Assembly (NCBI GenBank): GCA_016463365.1
Contig: JAEMRJ010000050.1
Location: 1 to 14,803 of the forward strand
Direction: 5' to 3'
Length of the DNA: 14,803 nt
From: Thermoleophilaceae bacterium
GTDB taxonomy: Bacteria > Actinomycetota > Thermoleophilia > Solirubrobacterales > JACPNS01
Positions 6,000-13,579 of the stretch are shown in pieces. Below the pieces are notes generated by a model. It did not search any database. It was not told the DNA's origin and saw nothing but the letters and a program-made list of their open reading frames with translations. The position numbers were made by a program, and so were the translations under genes. Numbering within the stretch: position 1 is the first letter of the stretch; the number at the start of each line of letters is the position of its first letter.

Positions 6000-7736
6000 A
6001 TGCTCGCTCACCGTCCTCCCATCGTTCGAACGCTCTGGCCAATCGCGATCGCGTTGATCGCGACTCTCGCCTGTGGGTTTTCGCAGGCGAATGCTGCCGG
6101 CACTGGTCGGCTGGACCGGACGTTCGGCGAGGGCGGAGTTGCACAACTGGTGCTCCCGGGAGACGCGACCACGAATGCGATGGTGGTTCAACCTGACGGC
6201 AAGATCGTGCTCGCAGGCGCCTATTCGAAGAGTGACAACGAGCCCGATGTCCTGGCCGTCGCGCGCCTGGATGCGGACGGGTCGCCTGATCTCGACTTCG
6301 GCAAAGAGGGAGTCTTTGTGCTTGACATTGCTGAAGACACGCGGGCCACCTCCCTGACCATCGAGGCCCATGGCAAGATCGTCGTCGTTGGCAGCGCATA
6401 TGACACTGCCACGAAGATGACCAAGCTGCTGATTCTCCGTCTGACTGGCAACGGCAGGCTGGATCCGAGCTTCAACCGCACTGGAGTGTTGACCACGGAT
6501 CTGGCGAGCCGAGGTGGAGCTGCAGATTCTGTGGCCCCGGTGCGAGGTGACAAGCTGCTCGTAATCGGAAGGCGCGGACCGGTCGTCCCCTCCATTCCAG
6601 TGGCGGTGCGCGTGTTGTACGACGGAACGTTGGACCCGGCCTACGCGGATGAGGGCGTGTTTGACATCCCACTGAGCACCTCCGCCGAACCTCGAAACTG
6701 GACGGGTGAGTTCAGTCAGAGCGTCCGTGCGGTGGACGGGTCCGTCCTCCTGGCCGGAAGGCGCTCCAGTTACCCCGCCATCCGAAGCCAGTCGGTTTTC
6801 GCGAGATTCGATTCGACGGGCAATCTTGATCCCATATTCGGCTACAACGGTCGCGTCGCGATTACAAATAACGGCGACAACGAATCCCCGGACGACCTCG
6901 CCCTGCAACCCGACGGGAAGATAGTGCTCGTCGGAGCGTCGTACGTCGGGATCGCCAGCGAACGCGATCACCCCTTCTTCCAACGGCTCAACAACGACGG
7001 GAGTCCCGACCAGACCTTCGGAGTCGCGAGCAGGCTCCCAATTGCGGTCGCTGGACAATCTGGACTCCACGCCCTGGCGATTGACCCGAACGGTCGTGCC
7101 GTCGCCGGCGGAGAGTTTCGGACCGCCGGCAAGTCCCCGAATCGTCTGGGCAGTCTGCTGGCACGCGCCAATTCCAACGGAACGCCAGACGAAATCTTCG
7201 GCGTCAAAGGCGGCGTCGCGACCGCCAGCTACGGACGGGACGTGTCGATCAGCGACATCGCTGTCACATGGGACAACCGAATCCTTGCGGCGGGGCGTTT
7301 TTCAGACGGGCTTTCAGTTGCTCGCTTTCGAGGCACTGAGATCAAGCCGCTCTCTTCTGCCATTCGAACGCCCAGTAGATACCGGCTCAAGGCGCACAGT
7401 CTCAGATCGTTTTCCGGCACCGCAAGCGGGTCCGATCTCGAATCGGTGCAGATTGCCGTGCTGAAGAGAGGCACGAGTCTGCTGCACGGCAGGCACCTCT
7501 GTCGCCATCTGAGCGACAAAAGCGCCAAATTCGTGATGCGCCGAGCAAATAAGAAGGCGAACAAGAGGAGGTGCGTGCCCACCAAATGGCTTCGCGCAAC
7601 CGGAACGCGTTCATGGCGCTACGCGATGAAGCGAGACCTACCGTCCGGAAGTTACGAGATCTACGTGCGCGCGGTCGACGCGGGCGACTGGCCCCAGACG
7701 TCGCCGACCAGAAAACGATTCAAGCTCGTCCATTAG
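6000..7736 (+). CDS. Secreted delta-60 repeat protein (seven repeats, putative beta-propeller)
   Basis: A 578-aa exported protein. Residues 1-33 form a Sec signal peptide (hydrophobic core near 13-25, likely cut after AxA at SQANA). Seven repeats of about 55 aa follow, each starting G-x-LDxxFG-like (GRLDRTFGEGG, GSPDLDFGKEG, GRLDPSFNRTG, GTLDPAYADEG, GNLDPIFGYNG, GSPDQTFGVAS, GTPDEIFGVKG) and ending in a xxDGKIVLAG strand; this is the delta-60 repeat. From about residue 445 a basic domain follows with two cysteines (HLC and RRC) that could pair, and a WLRATGT...SYEIYVRAVDAG ending resembling Ig-like domains of other secreted actinobacterial proteins. Function unknown; likely a cell-surface binding module. 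Codon use looks less GC-biased than in its neighbours. There is no Shine-Dalgarno at normal spacing. Its last 17 nt overlap the end of egtD on the other strand. Confidence 0.85.
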   Translation: MLAHRPPIVRTLWPIAIALIATLACGFSQANAAGTGRLDRTFGEGGVAQLVLPGDATTNAMVVQPDGKIVLAGAYSKSDNEPDVLAVARLDADGSPDLDFGKEGVFVLDIAEDTRATSLTIEAHGKIVVVGSAYDTATKMTKLLILRLTGNGRLDPSFNRTGVLTTDLASRGGAADSVAPVRGDKLLVIGRRGPVVPSIPVAVRVLYDGTLDPAYADEGVFDIPLSTSAEPRNWTGEFSQSVRAVDGSVLLAGRRSSYPAIRSQSVFARFDSTGNLDPIFGYNGRVAITNNGDNESPDDLALQPDGKIVLVGASYVGIASERDHPFFQRLNNDGSPDQTFGVASRLPIAVAGQSGLHALAIDPNGRAVAGGEFRTAGKSPNRLGSLLARANSNGTPDEIFGVKGGVATASYGRDVSISDIAVTWDNRILAAGRFSDGLSVARFRGTEIKPLSSAIRTPSRYRLKAHSLRSFSGTASGSDLESVQIAVLKRGTSLLHGRHLCRHLSDKSAKFVMRRANKKANKRRCVPTKWLRATGTRSWRYAMKRDLPSGSYEIYVRAVDAGDWPQTSPTRKRFKLVH

Positions 7737-8748
7737 CCGGTGCGCAGAGCGCGAGTGCGAACCGCTCGTCCTCGTCGGTGTACCAGTCCTTCAGCTCGAG
7801 CCCAGCCTCTTCGATTGCAGAGACGAATCCGTCGCGCGTGAACTTGCGGCTGATCTCCGTGCGGATGTCTTCACCGGCGACAAAGTCGATCGTCAGATCG
7901 AGCGCGGCGATCTTCACGACCTGGTTGCGCGTCGCGCGCAAGCGCATCTCGATCCATTGATTCTCTTCGTCGAAGAAGGCGACGTGTTCCCAGCTGTCCA
8001 GATCGAAGTTGCCGGCCAGGCTGGTGTTGATCGATGACAGCACGTTCTTGTTGAACGCCGCCGTCACGCCGGCCGAATCGTTGTAGGCGGCTTCGAGTTC
8101 GTTCTTGTCCTTCACAAGGTCGATGCCGACCAGCAGTGTGTCGTCCGGTTCAGCGAGGAACGCCATGCGCTTGAGAAAGAAGAGCATCTCGTCTGGTGTG
8201 AAGTTTCCGATTGTGCCGCCGAGAAACGCAAACAGCCGTGCGTCAGCGCGTGGGAGGCCGCCGAGGTGTTTCTCGAAATCGCCGATCATTCCGTGAACGC
8301 GCAGGCCGGGGTAGTCGCCGACCAGCCGTACCGACGCCTCACGTACGGCCGACTCTGAGAACTCGATCGGCACGTACAGCGCCTCGCCCGTATTTGCCAG
8401 CAGAGGGCGCAGAAGGTGTTCGGTCTTCAGCGATGACCCCGAGCCGAGTTCGACAAGTGACGTCGCCGCAGCCGCGTCAACGATGTCGGCGCCGCGCGCC
8501 TCAAGGATTGACTCCTCCGTGCGGGTCGGGTAGTACTCGGGCAACTCGCAGATCTGGTCAAACAGTTCCGAGCCCTTGGCGTCATAGAAGTACTTCGGCT
8601 GCAGCGCGCGCGGCCGTGCCGTCAGGCCCTGCCTCACGTCGTTGGCAAAGGAGGTGATCCACTCCTCGCCGCGGTAGATGTCGAGCCGCACATCTGGCTT
8701 GACCTCTGCAAATTCGAGCTCGGCAACGTGTTCAGCGGTCGGGTTCAA
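7720..8748 (-). CDS. egtD: L-histidine N-alpha-methyltransferase (EgtD)
   Basis: A 342-aa SAM-dependent enzyme that trimethylates histidine to hercynine, the first committed step of ergothioneine synthesis. PKYFYDAKGSELFDQI (51-66), YYPTRTE (72-78), the SAM loop VELGSGSSLKT (99-109), FLGGTIGNF (175-183), GIDLVKD (208-214) and the late TEISRKFT (297-304) are all characteristic of the EgtD/Methyltransf_33 family. I chose TTG 8748 as the start. It overlaps the egtB stop as TTGA and has AGGAG 6 nt upstream inside egtB, whereas the only longer ATG-initiated reading would put about 20 residues of another frame of egtB at the N-terminus. Cotranscribed and coupled with egtB. Confidence 0.93.
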   Translation of the reverse strand: MNPTAEHVAELEFAEVKPDVRLDIYRGEEWITSFANDVRQGLTARPRALQPKYFYDAKGSELFDQICELPEYYPTRTEESILEARGADIVDAAAATSLVELGSGSSLKTEHLLRPLLANTGEALYVPIEFSESAVREASVRLVGDYPGLRVHGMIGDFEKHLGGLPRADARLFAFLGGTIGNFTPDEMLFFLKRMAFLAEPDDTLLVGIDLVKDKNELEAAYNDSAGVTAAFNKNVLSSINTSLAGNFDLDSWEHVAFFDEENQWIEMRLRATRNQVVKIAALDLTIDFVAGEDIRTEISRKFTRDGFVSAIEEAGLELKDWYTDEDERFALALCAPANGRA

Positions 8749-10088
8749 GCGGCACTCCTGGCGAGTCGGATTCCGGAAAAGATCTGCCGACGCTGCGGCA
8801 GGTCCCAATTACGAAAGCGGTTGGTCACGGTGCGGGCTCGCGTGGCCCAGGAGCCGCCGCGCAGAACGCGGTAGCCGTCGTCGAAGAATGGTTTGGAGTA
8901 CTGCTCGTAGGCAAAGGGCGTGAAGCCGTCGTAGGCCGAGAACTCGCTGCTTGTCCATTCCCAGACCTGCCCGAGCATGTCGATCGGGCCGAACCCGTGA
9001 TCTGCGCTGCCGACCGGATGCGCGCCGAATGCGAGCTGGTCGAGGTTGGCGGCCCCGGGAGTCCAGGCATTGTCACCCCAGGAGTACCTGCGGCGTAGAC
9101 CTGATGCTCCGGCTCGCGGGTCATAGGAAGCAGCGACCTCCCACTCGAACTCAGTGGGCAGCCGGGCGCCATGGGCACGCGCGTAGGCCGAGGCCTCATG
9201 CCAGTTGACGTGGCAGACCGGCGCTGCTGGGTCGACCGCGCGGCGCTCGCCGAAGTCATCGGAGGTCCAGCCGTACTCGTCTCGAGTCCAGCCGAGCGGT
9301 GCGGGGTCGAAGAGTCTTCCCTGTTCGAGCAGCCAGCCCCAGCCCTCAGGAGTCCACCACTCGGGCTTCTTGTAGCCGCCGAGCTCAATCCACTCGGCGT
9401 ACTCACCGTTGGTCACCGGCCGCGTCGCGATCAGAAACGGGTCGAGCGTGCGGCTGTGCGACCTCAGTTCATTGTCGTAGACGAGCACGCTGTCGTCTGG
9501 TTCGCTACCGATCCGATAGTCGCCGCCGGGAAACGCGATCCAGTCATTGCTGCTCGATGCCGGTCGATAGGCACGCGAGGCTGCCTCGCGCAGACGGATG
9601 TGCTGCGCACCGGTGGGCGGCGCGAGATACTCGCCCGCCAGCGCCGGTGGTGGCTGATGGCCCTCAAGCTGCCGGAGCGCCTGGAGCATCGTCTCGTTGT
9701 GCTGCTGCTCGTGCTGAATCACCAGCTCGACCAGGATCGGATCGAACTGGTCAAACCGCTGGAGAACCTGCTCGCGCACTGCGCGCATGTAGGTGAAGCA
9801 CTGATCGCTGCTCAGGACATCGAGCTCGGCGCGCTCAGCGCGCGGGTGGTCGAAGGGGTTGTAGACGTCGTCGAGCACGTCGTCATGGCTGCCCAGCAGC
9901 CAACGCTGCTCAAAGTTGGCGATATGACCGAGGTCCCAGATCAGCGGCGAGAGCAGCGGGTCGACGACCCGCGCAAGATCGTCGTCGTCGAGCTCCGCCA
10001 CCAGCGCCAGCGTGCGGTCGCGTGTGGCCGCAAGCGCCGCCGCCTGCTCGCCCGCAATCGCCGTTCCCGTCATGGCGCGCAATTCCAT
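8745..10088 (-). CDS. egtB: Ergothioneine sulfoxide synthase (EgtB), full-length
   Basis: A 447-aa non-haem iron enzyme that joins hercynine to a thiol donor (gamma-glutamylcysteine or cysteine) with O2. The N-terminal DinB-like half carries the three iron-binding histidines: H55 in LGHIANFE and H126/H130 in QHEQQHNE. The C-terminal half (from about 183) is an FGE-sulfatase domain with RPVTNGEYAEW, HVNWHEASAYARAHGARLPTE, GQVWEWTSSEF and the closing VLRGGSWATR...NRFRNW. The start at 10088 has TAGAGT 6 nt upstream (leaderless candidate); the in-frame ATG at 10073 is an alternative. egtA, egtC and egtE are not in the window. The first 189 codons are duplicated in tandem just upstream. Confidence 0.94.
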   Translation of the reverse strand: MELRAMTGTAIAGEQAAALAATRDRTLALVAELDDDDLARVVDPLLSPLIWDLGHIANFEQRWLLGSHDDVLDDVYNPFDHPRAERAELDVLSSDQCFTYMRAVREQVLQRFDQFDPILVELVIQHEQQHNETMLQALRQLEGHQPPPALAGEYLAPPTGAQHIRLREAASRAYRPASSSNDWIAFPGGDYRIGSEPDDSVLVYDNELRSHSRTLDPFLIATRPVTNGEYAEWIELGGYKKPEWWTPEGWGWLLEQGRLFDPAPLGWTRDEYGWTSDDFGERRAVDPAAPVCHVNWHEASAYARAHGARLPTEFEWEVAASYDPRAGASGLRRRYSWGDNAWTPGAANLDQLAFGAHPVGSADHGFGPIDMLGQVWEWTSSEFSAYDGFTPFAYEQYSKPFFDDGYRVLRGGSWATRARTVTNRFRNWDLPQRRQIFSGIRLARSAA

Positions 10089-10094
10089 CCGGCC

Positions 10095-10100
10095 ACTCTA
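10095..10100 (-). promoter_or_regulatory. Candidate -10 box of egtB (leaderless)
   Basis: Read on the minus strand, TAGAGT is followed by GGCCGG and then the egtB ATG, with no Shine-Dalgarno. A second identical copy stands at 10804-10809 in front of the truncated egtB copy. No -35 with normal spacing is obvious. Confidence 0.35.
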
Positions 10101-10152
10101 CGCAGTATTTGAGTTCGACGTGTCGATGACCATCGCAACATCAGTGGTGATT

Positions 10153-10235
10153 ATGGTGTTCTTCAACTTGGTGTCTTCAATCCACACAGAATTCAGCTCT
10201 CGCGCGGTCGCCCTGGCGGCCGTACTCGTATCCGC
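10153..10235 (+). pseudogene. Truncated 5' copy of the GH2 gene (signal peptide fragment)
   Basis: This is the copy A equivalent of the intact GH2 start at 10862. It encodes the first 28 residues (through ...AVLVSA), then at the duplication junction the frame passes into sequence antisense to the extra egtB fragment. The reading frame stays open to 10821, about 222 aa in all, but everything after 10235 is antisense to egtB. No glycosidase domain is present, so it is non-functional as an enzyme. Confidence 0.8.
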
Positions 10236-10797
10236 CGGGAAACGCGATCCAGTCATTGCTGCTCGATGCCGGTCGATAGGCACGCGAGGCTGCCTCGCGC
10301 AGACGGATGTGCTGCGCACCGGTGGGCGGCGCGAGATACTCGCCCGCCAGCGCCGGTGGTGGCTGATGGCCCTCAAGCTGCCGGAGCGCCTGGAGCATCG
10401 TCTCGTTGTGCTGCTGCTCGTGCTGAATCACCAGCTCGACCAGGATCGGATCGAACTGGTCAAACCGCTGGAGAACCTGCTCGCGCACTGCGCGCATGTA
10501 GGTGAAGCACTGATCGCTGCTCAGGACATCGAGCTCGGCGCGCTCAGCGCGCGGGTGGTCGAAGGGGTTGTAGACGTCGTCGAGCACGTCGTCATGGCTG
10601 CCCAGCAGCCAACGCTGCTCAAAGTTGGCGATATGACCGAGGTCCCAGATCAGCGGCGAGAGCAGCGGGTCGACGACCCGCGCAAGATCGTCGTCGTCGA
10701 GCTCCGCCACCAGCGCCAGCGTGCGGTCGCGTGTGGCCGCAAGCGCCGCCGCCTGCTCGCCCGCAATCGCCGTTCCCGTCATGGCGCGCAATTCCAT
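10177..10797 (-). pseudogene. Truncated egtB copy (DinB-like iron-binding half only)
   Basis: A 206-aa reading frame. Residues 1-189 are identical to EgtB and include the three iron-binding histidines (H55, H126, H130). At the duplication junction the frame enters sequence antisense to the GH2 signal peptide and adds 17 unrelated residues before a stop. The FGE-sulfatase domain, which holds much of the substrate site, is missing, so ergothioneine synthesis activity is not expected. It keeps a complete copy of the egtB promoter region and start, so it may be transcribed. It lies upstream of, and in the same direction as, the intact egtB. Confidence 0.85.
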
Positions 10798-10944
10798 CCG
10801 GCCACTCTACGCAGTATTTGAGTTCGACGTGTCGATGACCATCGCAACATCAGTGGTGATTATGGTGTTCTTCAACTTGGTGTCTTCAATCCACACAGAA
10901 TTCAGCTCTCGCGCGGTCGCCCTGGCGGCCGTACTCGTATCCGC
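10232..10944. repeat. Tandem direct repeat, copy B
   Basis: Second copy of the unit at 9523-10235. The copies share the four bases CCGC at 10232-10235. The same CCGC occurs at both ancestral breakpoints (9523-9526 in egtB and 10941-10944 in the GH2 signal-peptide coding region), so the junction shows 4-bp microhomology. Copy B holds the promoter and start of the intact GH2 gene. No inverted repeats, transposase or target-site duplication is seen. Confidence 0.95.
10798..10861. promoter_or_regulatory. Divergent promoter region of the GH2 gene (second copy)
   Basis: These 64 bp lie between the truncated egtB copy and the GH2 start; the same sequence stands at 10089-10152 between egtB and the truncated GH2 copy. 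It includes a 5-2-5 inverted repeat TCGAC-GT-GTCGA (10824-10835; first copy 10115-10126) that could be a protein-binding site. I cannot assign a convincing plus-strand -35/-10 pair. Confidence 0.35.
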
Positions 10945-12769
10945 TCTGCTCCTGGCGCTGACACCAGTCTCTGCCTCGGCCGCGAGCGACCCGAGCAAGG
11001 GCGCACCGTTCAACTACGGCCAGACCAACCGCTACACGCTGGACGGCACCTGGTTCCTGAAGACCGATCCGACCAATGCAGGTCGCGCCGCCGCTTATGA
11101 GACGACGAAGAACTTCGCCTCTTGGAAGAAGATCACCATTCCCAATGCCTTCAACGCCGGCGACGCTTCCGAGGCGAGCTACACCGGCAGCATCGCCTGG
11201 TACGCGACACAGTTCAATCGCCCGGCCGCCCCGGGCGGATCCAACTGGATCCTTCAGTTCAACAGTGCGAACCTGCGCGCCGACGTCTACCTCAACGGCC
11301 GCAGAGTCGGCGGCCATCTCGGTGGCAACATCCCATTCGAAGTCCCGGCATCCAGCATGAAGAGCGGCGAGAACACGCTCATCGTGCGCGTCGACAGCCG
11401 CCTCTCGCTCACCTCGGTCCCCTCGATAGAGGAACGCATCGATCAGCTGACCGGCGGTTGGTGGAACTTCGGCGGCCTGCTGCGAGAAGTCGTGCTGCGC
11501 CGGGTCGGTCGCTACGACGTCTCGTCGGTCTCCACCCGCTCGGCTTTCAAGGCGTCCAAGGGCAGAGCCAGTGGCTCGGCCCGCATCACAGTCGTCGCAA
11601 ACGTCAAGAACTACGGCCGACGGGGCCGCCTCCAGCTTCGCGGCAGCTATGGCAATTCCGCGATCCGCTTCCGCCGGACGCAGCTGCGATCCGGCGCAAC
11701 CACGCAGCTGGTCGGCACGGCAACCGTGCGCAACCCCAAGCTCTGGTCGCCGCTCTCGCCGAAGCTCTATCCCGTCAAGGTCAGCGCGCCCGGCGTGACC
11801 TGGACGTCCAAAGCCGGCATCCGCAAGTACGCGGTCTCGAGCAAGGGCATTCTCACGATCAACGGCCTGAGGACCCGACTGCGCGGAGTCAGCTTCCACG
11901 AGTCGGACCTGGCGACCGGCGCCGCGTGGAGCCCCGCCCAGCGCGAAGCAAACAACGCCCTGTTCAAGAAGCTCGGCGTCAACATGATCCGCACGCACTA
12001 CCCGATGGCCCCTCAGCAGATGGAGTGGGCCGACAAGAACGGCGTCTACGTCTGGCTGCAGGTGCAGTCATTTCGTCCGCGCAACCCGCAGCTGCGCTCG
12101 CCGAGCTATCGCAAGCAGGTCGTCGCGCTGACACGCGAGATGGTCGCGCGTTATCGCCAGTACTCCTCAGTACTCACCTGGAACCTCAGCAACGAGGCCG
12201 TTCCGTCAGACACCAAGTACCTGGACGCGCTGTTTGTTCAGCAGATCAAGGCGGTCAAGGCGCTCGACCCGGAGGGCTTGATCAGCGCCGACTACGCCTC
12301 AGCGCCAGAGGACGAGCTGCAGCATCCGGCATACCGCCGCATGGACATTCTCGGAATCAACGAGTACTTCGGCTGGTACCCCGGCCAGTTGGGATCGACC
12401 CTCGACATGGCCGGCCTGCGCCCCTACCTCGACTACCTCCACAGGGTCTACTCGAAGCAGGCACTATTCATCACCGAGTTTGGCGCCGAGGCCAATCGCG
12501 AAGGCAGCGCAGACGAGCTCGGAACGTACGCGTACCAGACCAACTTCTTCACGCAGCAGCTGAGCATCCTGCGCAACGTGCCGTATCTGAACGGCCTGTT
12601 CGCCTGGGCCCTGAAGGACTACTGGGTGCGTCCCGAATGGACCGGCGGTAACCCCGACCCGACGCCGCCGTTCTCGCGGAAGGGCCTCTTTCAGGCCGAC
12701 GGGACACCCAAACCCGCCGCCGCGTTGATCGAGCGCGAATTCAAGGCGACACCGCCGTTCATCAGGTAG
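10862..12769 (+). CDS. Secreted GH2-family glycoside hydrolase (beta-galactosidase/beta-glucuronidase-like)
   Basis: A 635-aa exported enzyme. A signal peptide with a hydrophobic core near 18-34 probably ends at ASA (38-40). A jelly-roll sugar-binding domain follows (about 55-210, with YTLDGTWFL, DVYLNGRRVGGHLGG and TGGWWNFGGLLREV), then an Ig-like domain (about 215-320) and a TIM barrel (about 325-635). The barrel has GVSFHESDLATGAAW, NMIRTHYPM, the acid/base E445 in NLSNEA and the probable nucleophile E539 in FITEFGAE. HESDLATGAAW recalls beta-glucuronidases, but the exact sugar is unproven. ATG 10862 is my choice; GTG 10877 gives a shorter, more typical signal peptide, and longer in-frame starts would overlap the egtB copy. 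It ends 12 bp from the convergent hydrolase gene. Confidence 0.9.
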   Translation: MVFFNLVSSIHTEFSSRAVALAAVLVSALLLALTPVSASAASDPSKGAPFNYGQTNRYTLDGTWFLKTDPTNAGRAAAYETTKNFASWKKITIPNAFNAGDASEASYTGSIAWYATQFNRPAAPGGSNWILQFNSANLRADVYLNGRRVGGHLGGNIPFEVPASSMKSGENTLIVRVDSRLSLTSVPSIEERIDQLTGGWWNFGGLLREVVLRRVGRYDVSSVSTRSAFKASKGRASGSARITVVANVKNYGRRGRLQLRGSYGNSAIRFRRTQLRSGATTQLVGTATVRNPKLWSPLSPKLYPVKVSAPGVTWTSKAGIRKYAVSSKGILTINGLRTRLRGVSFHESDLATGAAWSPAQREANNALFKKLGVNMIRTHYPMAPQQMEWADKNGVYVWLQVQSFRPRNPQLRSPSYRKQVVALTREMVARYRQYSSVLTWNLSNEAVPSDTKYLDALFVQQIKAVKALDPEGLISADYASAPEDELQHPAYRRMDILGINEYFGWYPGQLGSTLDMAGLRPYLDYLHRVYSKQALFITEFGAEANREGSADELGTYAYQTNFFTQQLSILRNVPYLNGLFAWALKDYWVRPEWTGGNPDPTPPFSRKGLFQADGTPKPAAALIEREFKATPPFIR

Positions 12770-12788
12770 TAGCTGCGCGCGCTACTGC
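12766..12788. terminator. Candidate bidirectional hairpin between convergent genes
   Basis: An inverted repeat (AGTAGC at 12768-12773 with GCTACT at 12781-12786, extendable to 8 pairs including one G-T) with a 7-nt loop spans both stop codons of the converging GH2 and metallo-hydrolase genes. No T-run follows in either direction, so it is a weak terminator candidate. Confidence 0.35.
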
Positions 12789-13579
12789 GCGGGGGCGCGG
12801 TGCTGCCAGCTCTTGCGGCCTTCGGTCTCAAAGTCGTCGGGCAGGCGACCTTCGAGGTCGAGTTTCTCGAGATTCGTCTGCATCGTCACGTGAGCGGCGA
12901 TGCGTAGTTCGGGACCGACGTCGCTCCAGACGCGATCGAGCAGTGCTTCGCGGTCATAAAGACCGTCGCCGAGCGCCGCAAGAAGGTCGCGCTCGCGTGT
13001 CAGGCGATGCTCGCGCTGGGCTTCGACCGCAGCAAGCGCATCGTGGATCGGTTCGCCATGGCCCGGCAGGATGATGTCGGGTGCGATCGCGGCGACCTTC
13101 GCGAGCGAATCGAGATACGCGATCAGGGTTCCGCCACCGGGCGGGACGATCGTCGATGACTGCCCCAGGATCAGGTCGCCGCTGAAGAGCGCGCGACGAT
13201 CCCGGTCGCCGAAGTGGAAAACGAGATGGTCGGCAGCATGGCCGGGCGTGAACTCGACTTCGAGCGGCACGTCGGAAAAATCGTCGCCATGTCGCAGGAT
13301 CGGCGCGCCGTCGATCAGCGCCGCCATGGATTCGAGCCCCGCGCTGTGATCGAGATGGTCGTGGGTGAGCAGCACCGCGCGCGGCTGGCCGAGCGCTCGC
13401 GCCGCCACCGCGACGGCTTCAAGGTGCCCCGGGTCGTCCGGCCCCGGGTCGATCACCCAGCTTCCGCCAGCTGCGGCGACGATCCAGGTGTTCGTCCCGT
13501 CGAGCGTCATGACCGAGGGATTGCCCGCGCGCACGAGGCCGACTGTCACGTCGGTGACGCCCGTTTCGATCAGCCGCAC
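12782..13579 (-). CDS. Metallo-beta-lactamase-fold hydrolase, LACTB2-like
   Basis: A 265-aa cytoplasmic protein. The metal-binding set of the MBL fold is complete: HDHLDH at 73-78 (H73, H75, D77, H78), H114 in TPGHAADH, D135 in LFSGDLILG and H174 in LPGHGEPI. SSTIVPPGGGTLIAYLDSL after the Asp motif, and a C-terminal helical segment likely to be a winged-helix (about 185-265), match the LACTB2 group, which includes single-strand RNA endonucleases; many members are annotated only as MBL hydrolases. The substrate is unknown. The start is GTG 13579, with AAGGA about 7 nt upstream. It is divergent from the DUF4383 gene. Confidence 0.9.
   Translation of the reverse strand: MRLIETGVTDVTVGLVRAGNPSVMTLDGTNTWIVAAAGGSWVIDPGPDDPGHLEAVAVAARALGQPRAVLLTHDHLDHSAGLESMAALIDGAPILRHGDDFSDVPLEVEFTPGHAADHLVFHFGDRDRRALFSGDLILGQSSTIVPPGGGTLIAYLDSLAKVAAIAPDIILPGHGEPIHDALAAVEAQREHRLTRERDLLAALGDGLYDREALLDRVWSDVGPELRIAAHVTMQTNLEKLDLEGRLPDDFETEGRKSWQHRAPAQ

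Larger units (their letters stand above)
9523..10235. repeat. Tandem direct repeat, copy A (713 bp shared; period 709)
   Basis: This stretch reappears, identical as far as I can read it, at 10232-10944. It covers egtB codons 1-189, the whole divergent promoter region and the first 28 codons of the GH2 gene. The left boundary lies within egtB at CCGCCGGG. Bases before it (9522 G versus 10231 T) differ between copies. Confidence 0.95.

Noticed and set aside
7720..10088. Complete ergothioneine operon
   Set aside because: Only egtB and egtD are present. No egtA, egtC or egtE is found on either side within the window.
9171..10112. 313-codon plus-strand open frame and its near copy ending at 10821
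   Set aside because: Both are antisense to egtB or its duplicated fragment. The repeated protein sequence comes from the tandem duplication, not from two paralogous genes.
9523..10944. Insertion sequence or phage-like mobile element as the cause of the repeat
   Set aside because: There is no transposase or integrase, no terminal inverted repeats and no target-site duplication. The unit consists only of local genes, and the junction shows simple CCGC microhomology.
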